This document shows positions 35,154 to 43,898 of a DNA stretch of 44,017 bases, piece after piece (the first letter of the stretch is position 1; every line of letters starts with the position of its first letter). This DNA is from Erysipelotrichales bacterium (GTDB lineage: Bacteria > Bacillota_I > Bacilli_A > Erysipelotrichales > Erysipelotrichaceae): contig JAFXJJ010000041.1 in the NCBI GenBank assembly GCA_017532345.1, forward strand, positions 1 to 44,017, in the 5' to 3' direction. The notes beneath the pieces were generated by a model. It made no database searches and was not told the origin of the DNA. It was given only the letters and a program-made list of their open reading frames with translations. Both the position numbers and the translations under genes were made by a program.

Positions 35154-35266
35154 TCCTTTTCCCCTTGTTCTATTTCCTTCAACATACGTCTTTTCACGAT
35201 AATTGCAGTAAGATATACTACAATCGATATTACCCCAATAATAATTCCTATTGTTTGTGTACTCAT
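35150..35266 (-). CDS. 38-residue single-span membrane peptide between U32 and CDF genes
   Basis: The frame reads MSTQTIGIIIGVISIVVYL, then TAIIVKRRM and a charged tail ending EQGEKE. That is one strong membrane span (about 5-24) with a positive flank after it, predicting N-out, C-in. GGAAAA lies upstream of ATG at 35266, eight bases after the U32 stop. Its stop overlaps the CDF start as ATGA, and the CDF ribosome site (GGGGA) lies in its last codons. This arrangement argues for real translation coupled to the transporter. I do not recognise the peptide; a small regulatory subunit of the CDF protein is a hypothesis. Confidence 0.72.
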   Translation of the reverse strand: MSTQTIGIIIGVISIVVYLTAIIVKRRMLKEIEQGEKE

Positions 35267-35273
35267 AATTTTC

Positions 35274-37598
35274 CTACTTTCCTAAATATCCCATATAACC
35301 ATTCTCTACATCTACATTCTCATCATATAAGAATCCACGCACTACACGTTTAGTTTGTTCATAAGATTCATTTGTGAAGTTTAGACGGAAATATGGTATA
35401 CCAATAGTTTCTAATTCACTCATAAATGGTAAGCCAATAAGTGTTCTTGCATGTAGGATATGATTGAAGCAATCCTCATCACATACAATATCAAAGCGTT
35501 CCTTCTTACGATCAATTAACGCATAATCATGCTGCTTACACATGTTGCAATGTAATTCTTTAGTATTAATAGTATTCGTATTAATTACACAATGTCTACT
35601 AATCATTACTTCGCTCTTACCATATACAATAACCTCTACAGGTTGAGGTAATGTGCATAATGAACGTAAACGAGTTAACGATAACTCTTCTGACAATGTA
35701 ATTCGCTTAGCACCTTTAGCTAAGAAATAATCAATACTATGTGCATTAGCTACATTTAAATAGCTATCAATATACATTTCTTTATCACTAGCTAGATGTA
35801 CTGCCCCCATTTCTGAACATAATAATCTATCAGTATCATATGAATAATTATTTTCTTTAATTCGTTTAGATGCTAGTACAACCTCAGGTAAATGACTATA
35901 TTCTTTATATAATTCTTCATTTCGTACAAAGATTAATTCAATATGGTTCTCTAAGCAAGCAACTAGCTGTTCCTTAGTATATACAGCAGCACTAAACTTA
36001 GGTCCATCTGGATTCTTGACTAATCTTTCACTTATCTTTTTCTCAACAAGCTTTCTTTCAAATGATTCTACATATGCTTGCTGTAGTTTCTCAACCACTT
36101 CTCTTCTTAAGTTATTAATTGTTGAGATAGCCGTAATAGAAGCATTATCACTATCAAAGCTTAAATCTGCCAAGTAATATGGCGTATCCTTTAATTTAGA
36201 CAGTTGTTCTTCAGCACGCTCCTTGGTGATTGGACGTTTCAACGCTTCATCAGCAACACCCTCACTAACTACCTCAACACTCACATTCTTGTATGTTGCT
36301 TGTAGTTTTATCGGTTGATTTTTATATAATTCTAAATTCATTGAAATAGGTATATGACGAGTATTAGGCTTAGATAATTCATTAATTTCTTTCATTAATT
36401 TAGAATCTGTCGTCTTACGTACATCATCACCTACTTGTAGCTTCATATCGCGTAAATCAATCTCAATAATATCACCAGCTTCAGCTGAAGATACTAACAA
36501 ACCATTCTTATATAAGAAGTTTAAAGTAAAGCCTTCATCTCCCTCACGGCTAATAATACGAATACCATCACCTTGTAAGACATTATCAGCTAGCTTAATT
36601 ACTGCTTTTCCTCTTCGTTTATCAATCTCAGTAACTTTACCTAGTGGTACACCTACATGATTAGGACGCACTTGACTCATCAAATCACTACCACGACTCT
36701 CTCTCATATGACCAAGTGTAAAGCCACGATTAAAGACCTTACGTAAATCCGTAATCATACTCTTAGTAACTTTAAATGGTTCACCATTAATAGCTGCATC
36801 ACATGCTCTTCTAAAAGCCATTACACTGCTAGCTACATATTCAGGACGCTTCATTCTACCTTCAATCTTAAAGCTATATACCCCTGCATCAACCATCTTA
36901 TCAACAAATGTCAAGGCATTTTGATCCTTTGGACTTAATAAATAAGCACCACTAGTAGGTATTATTTTTCTAGTATCTCGTTCCAATAATTCATACGGTA
37001 AACGACATGCTTGCGCACATTCACCACGATTGCCACTTCTTCCACCAATCATCGAACTAAATAAACATTGCCCACTATATGAAATACATAGTGCTCCATA
37101 GCAGAATACTTCTAATTCTAAATTAGGAAATGCTGCATGAATTTCTTTAATTGTTTTAAGTGAGCATTCACGACTAAGTACTACTCGCTCTACGCCAATA
37201 TCTACTAATTCTTGGACTGCTTCAATATTATGCAAGTGCATTTGTGTTGAAGCATGTAAATCAATATCAGGGTAGCGATTTCTTAATACACGTAATAATC
37301 CAATGTCTTGAATGATTAATGCATCTACCCCTACTTTATATAAATAATCAGTGTATTCTAATACATCTTTAAATTCTTCATCATATATTAACGTATTAAC
37401 AGTAACATAAACAGCTACATCATAACTATGTGCATATGTTACTGCTTCTTTCATTTTTTCTCCACCAAAGTTATCAGCAAATGCTCTAGCACCAAAACGA
37501 CTACCGCCTAAATATACCGCATCTGCACCACTCTGCACAGCTGCAACTAATGCCTCATAACTACCACATGGAGCCAATACTTCAACTTTACGTTTCAC
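35274..37598 (-). CDS. U32 peptidase-family protein (RlhA / collagenase-like, with C-terminal DUF3656-type domains)
   Basis: The roughly 774-residue protein opens with the U32 TIM-barrel (KVEVLAPCGSYEALVAAVQS, AVYLGGSRFGAR), followed by DLHASTQMHLHN and the cysteine cluster FCYGALCISYSGQC and GECAQACRLPYEL that can hold an iron-sulfur cluster. The second half is the long extension seen in RlhA-like proteins, whose E. coli member is needed for 23S rRNA C2501 hydroxylation. Many are still annotated as collagenases. A GTG at 37598 with AAGGTGA five bases upstream is the chosen start; the GTG at 37607 overlaps that site. It heads an operon with the 38-residue peptide and the CDF transporter. Confidence 0.9.
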   Translation of the reverse strand: MKRKVEVLAPCGSYEALVAAVQSGADAVYLGGSRFGARAFADNFGGEKMKEAVTYAHSYDVAVYVTVNTLIYDEEFKDVLEYTDYLYKVGVDALIIQDIGLLRVLRNRYPDIDLHASTQMHLHNIEAVQELVDIGVERVVLSRECSLKTIKEIHAAFPNLELEVFCYGALCISYSGQCLFSSMIGGRSGNRGECAQACRLPYELLERDTRKIIPTSGAYLLSPKDQNALTFVDKMVDAGVYSFKIEGRMKRPEYVASSVMAFRRACDAAINGEPFKVTKSMITDLRKVFNRGFTLGHMRESRGSDLMSQVRPNHVGVPLGKVTEIDKRRGKAVIKLADNVLQGDGIRIISREGDEGFTLNFLYKNGLLVSSAEAGDIIEIDLRDMKLQVGDDVRKTTDSKLMKEINELSKPNTRHIPISMNLELYKNQPIKLQATYKNVSVEVVSEGVADEALKRPITKERAEEQLSKLKDTPYYLADLSFDSDNASITAISTINNLRREVVEKLQQAYVESFERKLVEKKISERLVKNPDGPKFSAAVYTKEQLVACLENHIELIFVRNEELYKEYSHLPEVVLASKRIKENNYSYDTDRLLCSEMGAVHLASDKEMYIDSYLNVANAHSIDYFLAKGAKRITLSEELSLTRLRSLCTLPQPVEVIVYGKSEVMISRHCVINTNTINTKELHCNMCKQHDYALIDRKKERFDIVCDEDCFNHILHARTLIGLPFMSELETIGIPYFRLNFTNESYEQTKRVVRGFLYDENVDVENGYMGYLGK

Positions 37599-37687
37599 TA
37601 ATATCACCTTTTTCTAAATCCATTTTTATTCTACCAAATTTCTGTACAATTAGAAATATCTTTGTTTCATTTCATTAGTTTTCATAT

Positions 37688-37693
37688 TATAAT
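37688..37693 (+). promoter_or_regulatory. -10 box of the YbaK-type gene
   Basis: A perfect TATAAT lies 21 bases before the start codon; the best -35 candidate at 17 bases (TTTCAT, 37665-37670) is weak. Confidence 0.5.
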
Positions 37694-37713
37694 CTCACTA
37701 TAGAGGTGACACT

Positions 37714-38199
37714 ATGACTAAAGAAAAAGAACTAAAAACAAATGCAATGAGAATATTAGATAAACTAAACATTGCATATAAAACATATACATATGATAAC
37801 GATGGTACTTGTGTTGATGGCTTAACTGTTGCAAGTATGCTACATCAAGATCCCGAACAAGTCTTTAAAACACTAGTAACAACAGCTAACCACAATTACT
37901 ATGTATTTGTTGTACCTGTTGCATATGAATTAGATTTAAAGAAATGTGCACGTGCTGTTGGAGAGAAAAGTGTTGAATTGGTTCATGTGAAGGACTTAGT
38001 AACAATCACTGGCTATGTTCGTGGTGGTTGTAGTCCGATTGGTATGAGAAAAGAATTTACGACAACATTCCATGAAACAGCGGAAATTTTTGACACAATT
38101 ATTTTCAGTGGTGGTAAGATTGGCTTACAACTAGAAGTCAGTGTCAATGACTTACGCTCCTTCCCAAAATTCCAATTTGCAGATATTGTAAAGGAATAA
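37714..38199 (+). CDS. ybaK: Cys-tRNA(Pro)/Cys-tRNA deacylase, YbaK/EbsC family
   Basis: YbaK hydrolyses Cys-tRNA(Pro), a misacylation product of prolyl-tRNA synthetase. The 161-residue protein has the family lysine K52 in VFKTLVT, VVPVAYELDLKKCARAVG, GYVRGGCSPIGMRK and GGKIGLQLEVS. Length matches the free-standing enzyme. GAGGTGAC precedes ATG at 37714. It is divergent from the U32 operon with about 115 bases between starts. Confidence 0.93.
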   Translation: MTKEKELKTNAMRILDKLNIAYKTYTYDNDGTCVDGLTVASMLHQDPEQVFKTLVTTANHNYYVFVVPVAYELDLKKCARAVGEKSVELVHVKDLVTITGYVRGGCSPIGMRKEFTTTFHETAEIFDTIIFSGGKIGLQLEVSVNDLRSFPKFQFADIVKE

Positions 38200-38260
38200 T
38201 ATTGAATATACACTAAATAAATAGCCATCATAATATAGGTAATTTATAGTGTAAATAATT

Positions 38261-38301
38261 AACGTAATATTTCCTGGGAAATATTACGTTTCTTAATTTT
38301 T
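38261..38301 (+). terminator. Terminator after the YbaK-type gene
   Basis: AACGTAATATTTCC and GGAAATATTACGTT form a perfect 14-base inverted repeat with a two-base center, followed by TCTTAATTTTT. A weaker hairpin (TACACTA/TAGTGTA, about 38209-38253) lies just before it. Confidence 0.8.
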
Positions 38302-38375
38302 CATGAATTTCCTCTCAAAAACTATTAAAAGACTTTTAAAAATAGTACAATATTTATAGAAGGCAGGTGATTCAA

Positions 38376-41363
38376 ATGAAGAAATTATTCATTTATATAC
38401 TTACCCTATTATGTGTTGTTGCGAATCTACAAATTACTAATGTTAGAGCACTATATACCTATTATGTAAAGGCTGTTAATCCTGATGGTACTTATACTAC
38501 GGTATTAGAAACTACGTCATTAACGGAGGCTAAGAATTATTATGCGAATGTCAATACTGATGTGAACTATGCACTTTTCCAAGATGATACTATTGTATCG
38601 GTACTTTATGGTGTTGTTGTATTTAAACGTACGAGTGCTTGCGACTACAATGTGGAATATACGAATGCCATTACGAATGGTTCAGGCTATACAAATGGTT
38701 GTTACGGGGCAGATGGATTATTCCTAGATACTAATAGTGATTTCACACAATTCAAATTCATGCAAAGCAATGCTGTTGGTTGGGGAAAACGTAAAGATCT
38801 TACGATATATCCTATTGAAGCTGTACATAATGTCACAAACTATCGCGTAACTGATGGACGTCTATATCATCAAATTAAAACTAATATGGACTATGAACCT
38901 TATGGTGCATTCATTGATTTAGGAACTGCTCCTAGTTCGTTAACAGAGGGTGAATCATATTATAGTTATGATGGTAAGTATTTCTATACATCATTTGAAG
39001 ATATGCGTAATGATGTGATTGTATACTCACATGAACATGCAGTCAATCAAGAACCATATTATAACTACTATCAATATGTTACTAATCGTACAACAACTAA
39101 CTATACTAATAGCGAATTAGATAACTATTTAAAGAACTACGTTAAGCTTAATTCACGTTTAACTGAATACTTAGATACAAATAATGATTATATTTCTGAA
39201 ATATTAACTCAGTCTCAATATTATGATAATTCCGATGCATTTGTACAGTATCAATATGAATATGGTGCTAATGCCTTATTAATGCTAGCGATTTCTATGA
39301 ATGAAACAGCTATGGGTAGAAGCTCATTATCATATACTCGTAACAATATGTTTGGACATAATGCTTACGATAATAATGTAGAGGCTAATGCTTCTCGTTA
39401 TCGTTCAGTAGCATCATCTATCTCGTATCATGCGAAAGTGTTCATTTCTAATAATTACTCTAATCCAGCGAAATTTCAATACCATGGCTCTTATTTAGGT
39501 GATAAAGGAAGCGGGATGAATGTTTCTTACGCATCTGATCCATACTGGGGTGAAAAAGCTGCACAATACTACATGCGCATTGATGAAGCCATGGGAAGTA
39601 AAGATTATAACTCTTATGCTTTAGGTATTAAATCTACAGCTACTTCGATTCCTATCTACTCATTGCCTTCACCATATTCAACAGTTCTATATTACACTGG
39701 CAATAACTGGGATTATTCATTTGTTTTACTAGATAAGACAACAATTAATGATGTAGAGTTCTACAAGGTACAAATCGATCCTGCACTAGATGAATATCGT
39801 AATAGTACGGGTGTTTACTACTATGATTTCAAAAAAGCAGTTGGCTATGTACGTGCATCTGATATTAACTATGTACTTAATGAAGCAGCTATTAAGGAAA
39901 ATGATTATACTACTATCACATATCTCGGTGATGGTGGTACATTCCTAAATGGTGAAGAAAGTCTCACAATCACATATCGTAGTAATGATGATTTTGATGT
40001 AGAACTGCCTATCAAGAATGAGTATGTCTTCGATAAGTGGTTAGAGCTTGATGCAGCTACACGTAAAGCTACATATAAGCACGTGACTACAGCTTGGATT
40101 AGTGGCAACTATAAGACTACGTATTACCAAAACCAAAGTATCAACTTAAATGATATGACTTTAAATATCATGTATGATGATGGTTCAAAGGAAACGGTGT
40201 CTGTTACTACTGATATGTTAAGTAAAATTAGATTAACTGAACTAGGTGCTAATGAAATCACTGTTGCATACCAAGGTGCTAGCACTAATATGACTCTATA
40301 TGTCGAAGAAAGAGATACTGCTGTACAAGATGTGATTTCTGATAATCTAACATTGTTAATTGATAGTAAAGAGTCATTAACTGATGAAATGGTTACAAAT
40401 CTTAAAACATATTTAGATGATGTTAAGTATCATAATATTTCACTAGGCTATGATGATATTCGTAAGATTGATACATTATTAAAAGAACATTATTCAGACT
40501 TGCAAGTTATTATCAACGATGAAAGATTTGATCTTGGTTTATCTGGATTATCAATTATTCTAAATAAACAAGAGATTGAAAAAGGATTATTCCCTATCAA
40601 TATGTATATTAACGTTAATGAAGCTAGTGAAGAACTTGACTCTACATTTAGACAAGTGACATTAGGTAATAATTGGCACTACTATGATTCATTCTCGTTA
40701 GAAATGTTACTGGGTAAAGAAGCCGTTGATGCTAGTGGTAATTATATTGTTTCACTTAAAACAATGGATAATGATACTAGTAAGTATTACGTTATTATGG
40801 CTGAGAAAGATGGTGAGGTATACCGATTATATGGTACACAAACTAACTCACGCATTATCTTTAATACTAGAGGATATACGAACTTTGCCCTTGCTTACTT
40901 AACTACAACTAATGATTATAGTAAAGCTGATATTAATGAGATTTATACAGTATCTACGAATGGTTATAATGTAGTTAATCGAGTATTATTAATTACTAGT
41001 GGATTTATCATTGTGATGTTGTTAATCATTGGTATTATCACTACCTTCCTATATCGTTCTAATCCAACAAGAATGCGCGAAAGACAACGATTAGAACGTA
41101 TTAAGAAGGAACAAGAATTAGAACTAAAGAAACCAAGAACTACATTCAGAGATGTTGTAGAGCATCCAGTTGATAGTCCAACTAAGGTAATCACAAAGAT
41201 TAATGTATTTAATGATGAAGTAGTGAAGTCTGAGTCAACTGCTCCTGATGTTAGTTCTACTCAAGCTTCATTGAGTGCAGCCGTGCGTGAAATAATGAAT
41301 GATGAAGCATTACGCAAAGCTAATGAAGAATATCGTAAAACACAGGAAGATAATAATGAATAA
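38376..41363 (+). CDS. Cell-wall glucosaminidase (GH73-like) with C-terminal membrane anchor and cytoplasmic tail
   Basis: The 995-residue protein has a signal peptide (1-25), an unrecognised exported region (26-250) and a glucosaminidase-like domain around 255-405. There ANALLMLAISMNETAMGRSS carries the likely catalytic E310, followed by RNNMFGHNAYDNN. Further beta-rich domains follow (about 415-485 may be SH3-like; 505-650 may include Flg_new- and Ig-like units). A membrane span at about 870-893 and a 102-residue basic then acidic cytoplasmic tail close the protein. ATG at 38376 has AGGTG upstream; GTG at 38367 lies in that site. It should cleave GlcNAc-MurNAc bonds in peptidoglycan. The cytoplasmic tail suggests control from inside the cell. 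Confidence 0.83.
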   Translation: MKKLFIYILTLLCVVANLQITNVRALYTYYVKAVNPDGTYTTVLETTSLTEAKNYYANVNTDVNYALFQDDTIVSVLYGVVVFKRTSACDYNVEYTNAITNGSGYTNGCYGADGLFLDTNSDFTQFKFMQSNAVGWGKRKDLTIYPIEAVHNVTNYRVTDGRLYHQIKTNMDYEPYGAFIDLGTAPSSLTEGESYYSYDGKYFYTSFEDMRNDVIVYSHEHAVNQEPYYNYYQYVTNRTTTNYTNSELDNYLKNYVKLNSRLTEYLDTNNDYISEILTQSQYYDNSDAFVQYQYEYGANALLMLAISMNETAMGRSSLSYTRNNMFGHNAYDNNVEANASRYRSVASSISYHAKVFISNNYSNPAKFQYHGSYLGDKGSGMNVSYASDPYWGEKAAQYYMRIDEAMGSKDYNSYALGIKSTATSIPIYSLPSPYSTVLYYTGNNWDYSFVLLDKTTINDVEFYKVQIDPALDEYRNSTGVYYYDFKKAVGYVRASDINYVLNEAAIKENDYTTITYLGDGGTFLNGEESLTITYRSNDDFDVELPIKNEYVFDKWLELDAATRKATYKHVTTAWISGNYKTTYYQNQSINLNDMTLNIMYDDGSKETVSVTTDMLSKIRLTELGANEITVAYQGASTNMTLYVEERDTAVQDVISDNLTLLIDSKESLTDEMVTNLKTYLDDVKYHNISLGYDDIRKIDTLLKEHYSDLQVIINDERFDLGLSGLSIILNKQEIEKGLFPINMYINVNEASEELDSTFRQVTLGNNWHYYDSFSLEMLLGKEAVDASGNYIVSLKTMDNDTSKYYVIMAEKDGEVYRLYGTQTNSRIIFNTRGYTNFALAYLTTTNDYSKADINEIYTVSTNGYNVVNRVLLITSGFIIVMLLIIGIITTFLYRSNPTRMRERQRLERIKKEQELELKKPRTTFRDVVEHPVDSPTKVITKINVFNDEVVKSESTAPDVSSTQASLSAAVREIMNDEALRKANEEYRKTQEDNNE

Positions 41364-41383
41364 TTAATATCTCTTAAAAGCAT

Positions 41384-41420
41384 AAATGCCAAGGTACCTA
41401 AGTATCTTGGCATTTATTTT
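41384..41420 (+). terminator. Terminator after the glucosaminidase gene
   Basis: AAATGCCAAGGTAC-CTAA-GTATCTTGGCATTT (one G-U pair) is followed by TATTTT. Confidence 0.87.
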
Positions 41421-41453
41421 AATAATTTAGCAAATAGGAATTTGTAGTTATAT

Positions 41454-41657
41454 TTATTTTTTCTCATTCCCAAAGAAGTAATCAAACAATGCTCCAACAA
41501 TAAGGTAAGTGATAGAAAAAATTAAAAAATGCTGTATCAACTTTGGCCAAAAGGATGGGGAAGAAAAAGGGATATCATCACTAATAACTTGTAGAATACC
41601 TGTCACGATTGCAGTTGGAATTGCTACTACAATATTCTTGCAAATTGATTTTTTCAT
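41454..41657 (-). CDS. Small two-span membrane protein, unrecognised
   Basis: The 67-residue protein has two hydrophobic spans (about 8-24 and 43-62) separated by a short loop rich in Ser, Pro and Asp (SDDIPFSSPSFWPK), and ends in a charged tail. GGAGGAGA lies just before ATG at 41657; the frame opens further upstream at 41675 but the ribosome site excludes that. I cannot assign a family. It is convergent with the glucosaminidase gene and divergent from the MarR-MATE operon. The ribosome site and membrane-protein composition support it as a real gene. Confidence 0.65.
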   Translation of the reverse strand: MKKSICKNIVVAIPTAIVTGILQVISDDIPFSSPSFWPKLIQHFLIFSITYLIVGALFDYFFGNEKK

Positions 41658-41675
41658 AAATATCTCCTCCTTCAA

Positions 41676-41860
41676 ATTCCAATTTATCTAATAAAACAGG
41701 ACCTCATGTTCTGTTTTTTTTGAGGCAAAAAAATTAAGCTCAAACAAGCAAAAATAATTGCTATTTGAGCCTAAAAATATAATACATTTCAATATAAGTG
41801 TATATTACCTAGTTTATTTCCATCCCCGAATTTAGAGAAAGTCCAATTATTTGTATTAAT
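41676..41860. other. Intergenic region with two hairpins upstream of the MarR operon
   Basis: The first hairpin, AACAGGAC-CTCAT-GTTCTGTT followed by TTTTTTT (41694-41719), looks like a plus-strand terminator although no plus-strand gene directly precedes it. The second (about 41737-41770) pairs GCTCAAA with TTTGAGC and AGCAA with TTGCT. No gene is visible. Confidence 0.6.
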
Positions 41861-41864
41861 TCAA

Positions 41865-41912
41865 TTGACAAATAAAATAATAAGAGTAAAATAGTTCTCG
41901 AGAGAACTATTT
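41865..41912 (+). promoter_or_regulatory. Promoter and MarR operator of the marR-MATE operon
   Basis: A perfect -35 TTGACA (41865-41870) lies 16 bases from TAAAAT (41887-41892). An inverted repeat with 11-base arms, AAATAGTTCTC and GAGAACTATTT, spans 41889-41912 and overlaps the -10 box and the start site. A dimeric MarR protein bound there would block transcription, so autorepression relieved by a ligand is likely. Confidence 0.85.
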
Positions 41913-41926
41913 AGGAGGTATCTACT

Positions 41927-42358
41927 ATGCAAGGAATTGCTGATTTAGTATTAGTTAGTAATCAATTTTCTAAAGTCTATCAAAGTTTTATAACTCGAGT
42001 AGCTGAGAAATATGGTCTTTCTAATATTGAAGTTGATGTATTACTTTTTCTGGCAAATAATCCAACATTCGATACCGCAAAAGACATAGTTTACTATCGT
42101 CATATTGCGAAATCTTATGTATCTAAAGCAATTGACTTATTATTAAAGAAACAGCTCTTAGATTCGTATGTAGATGAGCATGATCATCGTATAACTCATC
42201 TAGTTATTAATGATTCAGCTAGAGAAATTATTAATGATGGTCAAAATGCTCAACAAACCTTCGTTAAAGTTCTACATAGAAATATTTGTTCTGATGATAT
42301 TGAACGCTTAACTTCTATTATTAGCCAAATGAATCAAAATATAAAAGAATATATTTAG
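41927..42358 (+). CDS. MarR-family transcriptional regulator
   Basis: The 143-residue protein has the winged helix fold of MarR regulators: helix-turn-helix around residues 50-78 (IAKSYVSKAIDLLLKKQLL) and the wing DEHDHRITHLVIND, followed by a C-terminal dimerization helix. AGGAGG precedes ATG at 41927. It lies 13 bases before a MATE transporter and behind a palindrome in its own promoter, as in the mepR-mepA pair of Staphylococcus aureus. Likely ligands are cationic drugs or host amphiphiles; this is inference. Confidence 0.92.
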   Translation: MQGIADLVLVSNQFSKVYQSFITRVAEKYGLSNIEVDVLLFLANNPTFDTAKDIVYYRHIAKSYVSKAIDLLLKKQLLDSYVDEHDHRITHLVINDSAREIINDGQNAQQTFVKVLHRNICSDDIERLTSIISQMNQNIKEYI

Positions 42359-42371
42359 AAAGGAAACTATT

Positions 42372-43751
42372 ATGTCTAATACACAAAATGAATTAGGAAC
42401 TGAAAAAGTTGGTAAACTATTATTCAAACTATCTGTACCTGCAATCACTGCACAATTAATTAATATGCTTTATAACTTAGTTGACCGTATTTATATAGGT
42501 CATATTCCTGAAGTAGGTGCTACTGCTTTAACAGGAGTTGGTGTTACTTTAAGTATTATTATGCTTATCACTGCCTTCTCATCACTTGTAGGTATGGGAG
42601 GTGCACCTCAAGCAGCAATAAAAATGGGAGAAGGTAATAATGAACATGCTGAGAAGATTCTTGGTAACTGTACATCATTATTAATAATCATTTCGTTAGT
42701 CTTAACAACTATCTTCCTAGTATTTAAAAATCCTATCTTGTTAGCATTTGGAGCAAGTGAAATTACTCTTCCTTATGCTTCAGATTATATCAGTATTTAT
42801 CTAATCGGTACTATCGCTGTGCAAATATCTTTAGGTCTTAATGCTTTCATTACTTCTCAAGGTTTTGCGAAAACTAGTATGTTAACAGTACTAATTGGTG
42901 CAGTATTAAATATTGTTTTAGATCCTGTTTTTATCTTTGGATTCAATATGGGTGTCAAAGGAGCAGCTTTAGCTACTATTCTATCTCAAGCAGTAAGTGC
43001 TATTTGGGTAATTCGTTTTCTTACAAGTGATAAATCTCATTTACGTATTCGTAAGAAATATTTAAAAATCGAACCAAAAATTATTCTACCAGTTGTTGCC
43101 CTTGGTATTTCTCCATTCATTATGACATCAACTGAAGCGGCTATCTCTATTTGCTTTAACACATCTTTATTAAAATATGGTGGTGATTTAGCCGTTGGTG
43201 CAATGACAATTCTAGCGAGTATGATGCAACTAGTAATGCTTCCTATTCAAGGCTTATCTCAAGGTGCTCAACCAATTATCTCATTTAACTTTGGAGCACG
43301 TAAAATTGATCGTGTTAAACAAGCATTTAAATTACTATTAATTTGTTGCTTAGGATATACATTTGTATTCACATTATGTATTCAATTATTCCCTGAAGTA
43401 TTCGTATCACTATTCTCTAACTCTGCTGAACTAACTGAAATCACAGTATGGGCTGTTCGTATTTACATGGCTGCAACTGCTATCTTCGGTATCCAAATTG
43501 CATGTCAACAAACTTTCGTTGCTACTGGACAAGCTATCATCTCATTATTCTTGGCTTGCTTACGTAAGATTATCTTATTAATGCCACTTATCTTTATTCT
43601 TCCTCATTTCTTCGAAAATAAAGTATTTGCTGTATTCTTAGCAGAACCGGTATCAGATTTTATTGCAGTAGCAGTTACAGGTATTTTATTCTTAATGAAC
43701 TTTAATAAAGTGCTTGCTAAAAAAGCTGGAGAAGTAGAAGAAACATATTAA
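42372..43751 (+). CDS. MATE-family multidrug efflux transporter (MepA-like)
   Basis: MATE transporters export cationic drugs in exchange for Na+ or H+. The 459-residue protein has about twelve membrane spans in two similar halves, with KLLFKLSVPAITAQLINMLY at the start, VDRIYIGHIPEVGATALTGV and GLSQGAQPIISFNFGARK at the beginning of the second half. Length matches MepA. AGGAAA lies before ATG at 42372. Co-transcription with the MarR gene and the operator upstream imply drug-inducible expression. Confidence 0.94.
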   Translation: MSNTQNELGTEKVGKLLFKLSVPAITAQLINMLYNLVDRIYIGHIPEVGATALTGVGVTLSIIMLITAFSSLVGMGGAPQAAIKMGEGNNEHAEKILGNCTSLLIIISLVLTTIFLVFKNPILLAFGASEITLPYASDYISIYLIGTIAVQISLGLNAFITSQGFAKTSMLTVLIGAVLNIVLDPVFIFGFNMGVKGAALATILSQAVSAIWVIRFLTSDKSHLRIRKKYLKIEPKIILPVVALGISPFIMTSTEAAISICFNTSLLKYGGDLAVGAMTILASMMQLVMLPIQGLSQGAQPIISFNFGARKIDRVKQAFKLLLICCLGYTFVFTLCIQLFPEVFVSLFSNSAELTEITVWAVRIYMAATAIFGIQIACQQTFVATGQAIISLFLACLRKIILLMPLIFILPHFFENKVFAVFLAEPVSDFIAVAVTGILFLMNFNKVLAKKAGEVEETY

Positions 43752-43814
43752 TACAATTAGTTAGGTCTTTTGGCTTATCATCTAAAAATATTTATTTAAA
43801 TATAATTCAATAAA

Positions 43815-43864
43815 TAAAAATATCCTCCGTATCATCATTGATAATGAATACGGAGGATTATTTG
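43815..43864. terminator. Bidirectional terminator between the MATE gene and the chemotaxis receptor gene
   Basis: ATCCTCCGTAT (43822-43832) and ATACGGAGGAT (43848-43858) form a perfect 11-pair stem, with an inner TCATT/AATGA. The minus direction runs into ATTTTTATTT; the plus direction into TATTTG. Confidence 0.87.
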
Positions 43865-43898
43865 TTTTAAGTATAATCACTTTGTTTAAATACTATAA

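Noticed and set aside
34441..35353. Plus-strand frames opposite the CDF gene and the U32 3' end
   Set aside because: Antisense shadows with no ribosome site. The only additional gene supported here is the minus-strand 38-codon ORF.
37599..37713. A manganese riboswitch (yybP-ykoY type) upstream of the U32-CDF operon
   Set aside because: The gap is only about 100 bases, is AT-rich, and shows none of the conserved stems or loop sequences of that class.
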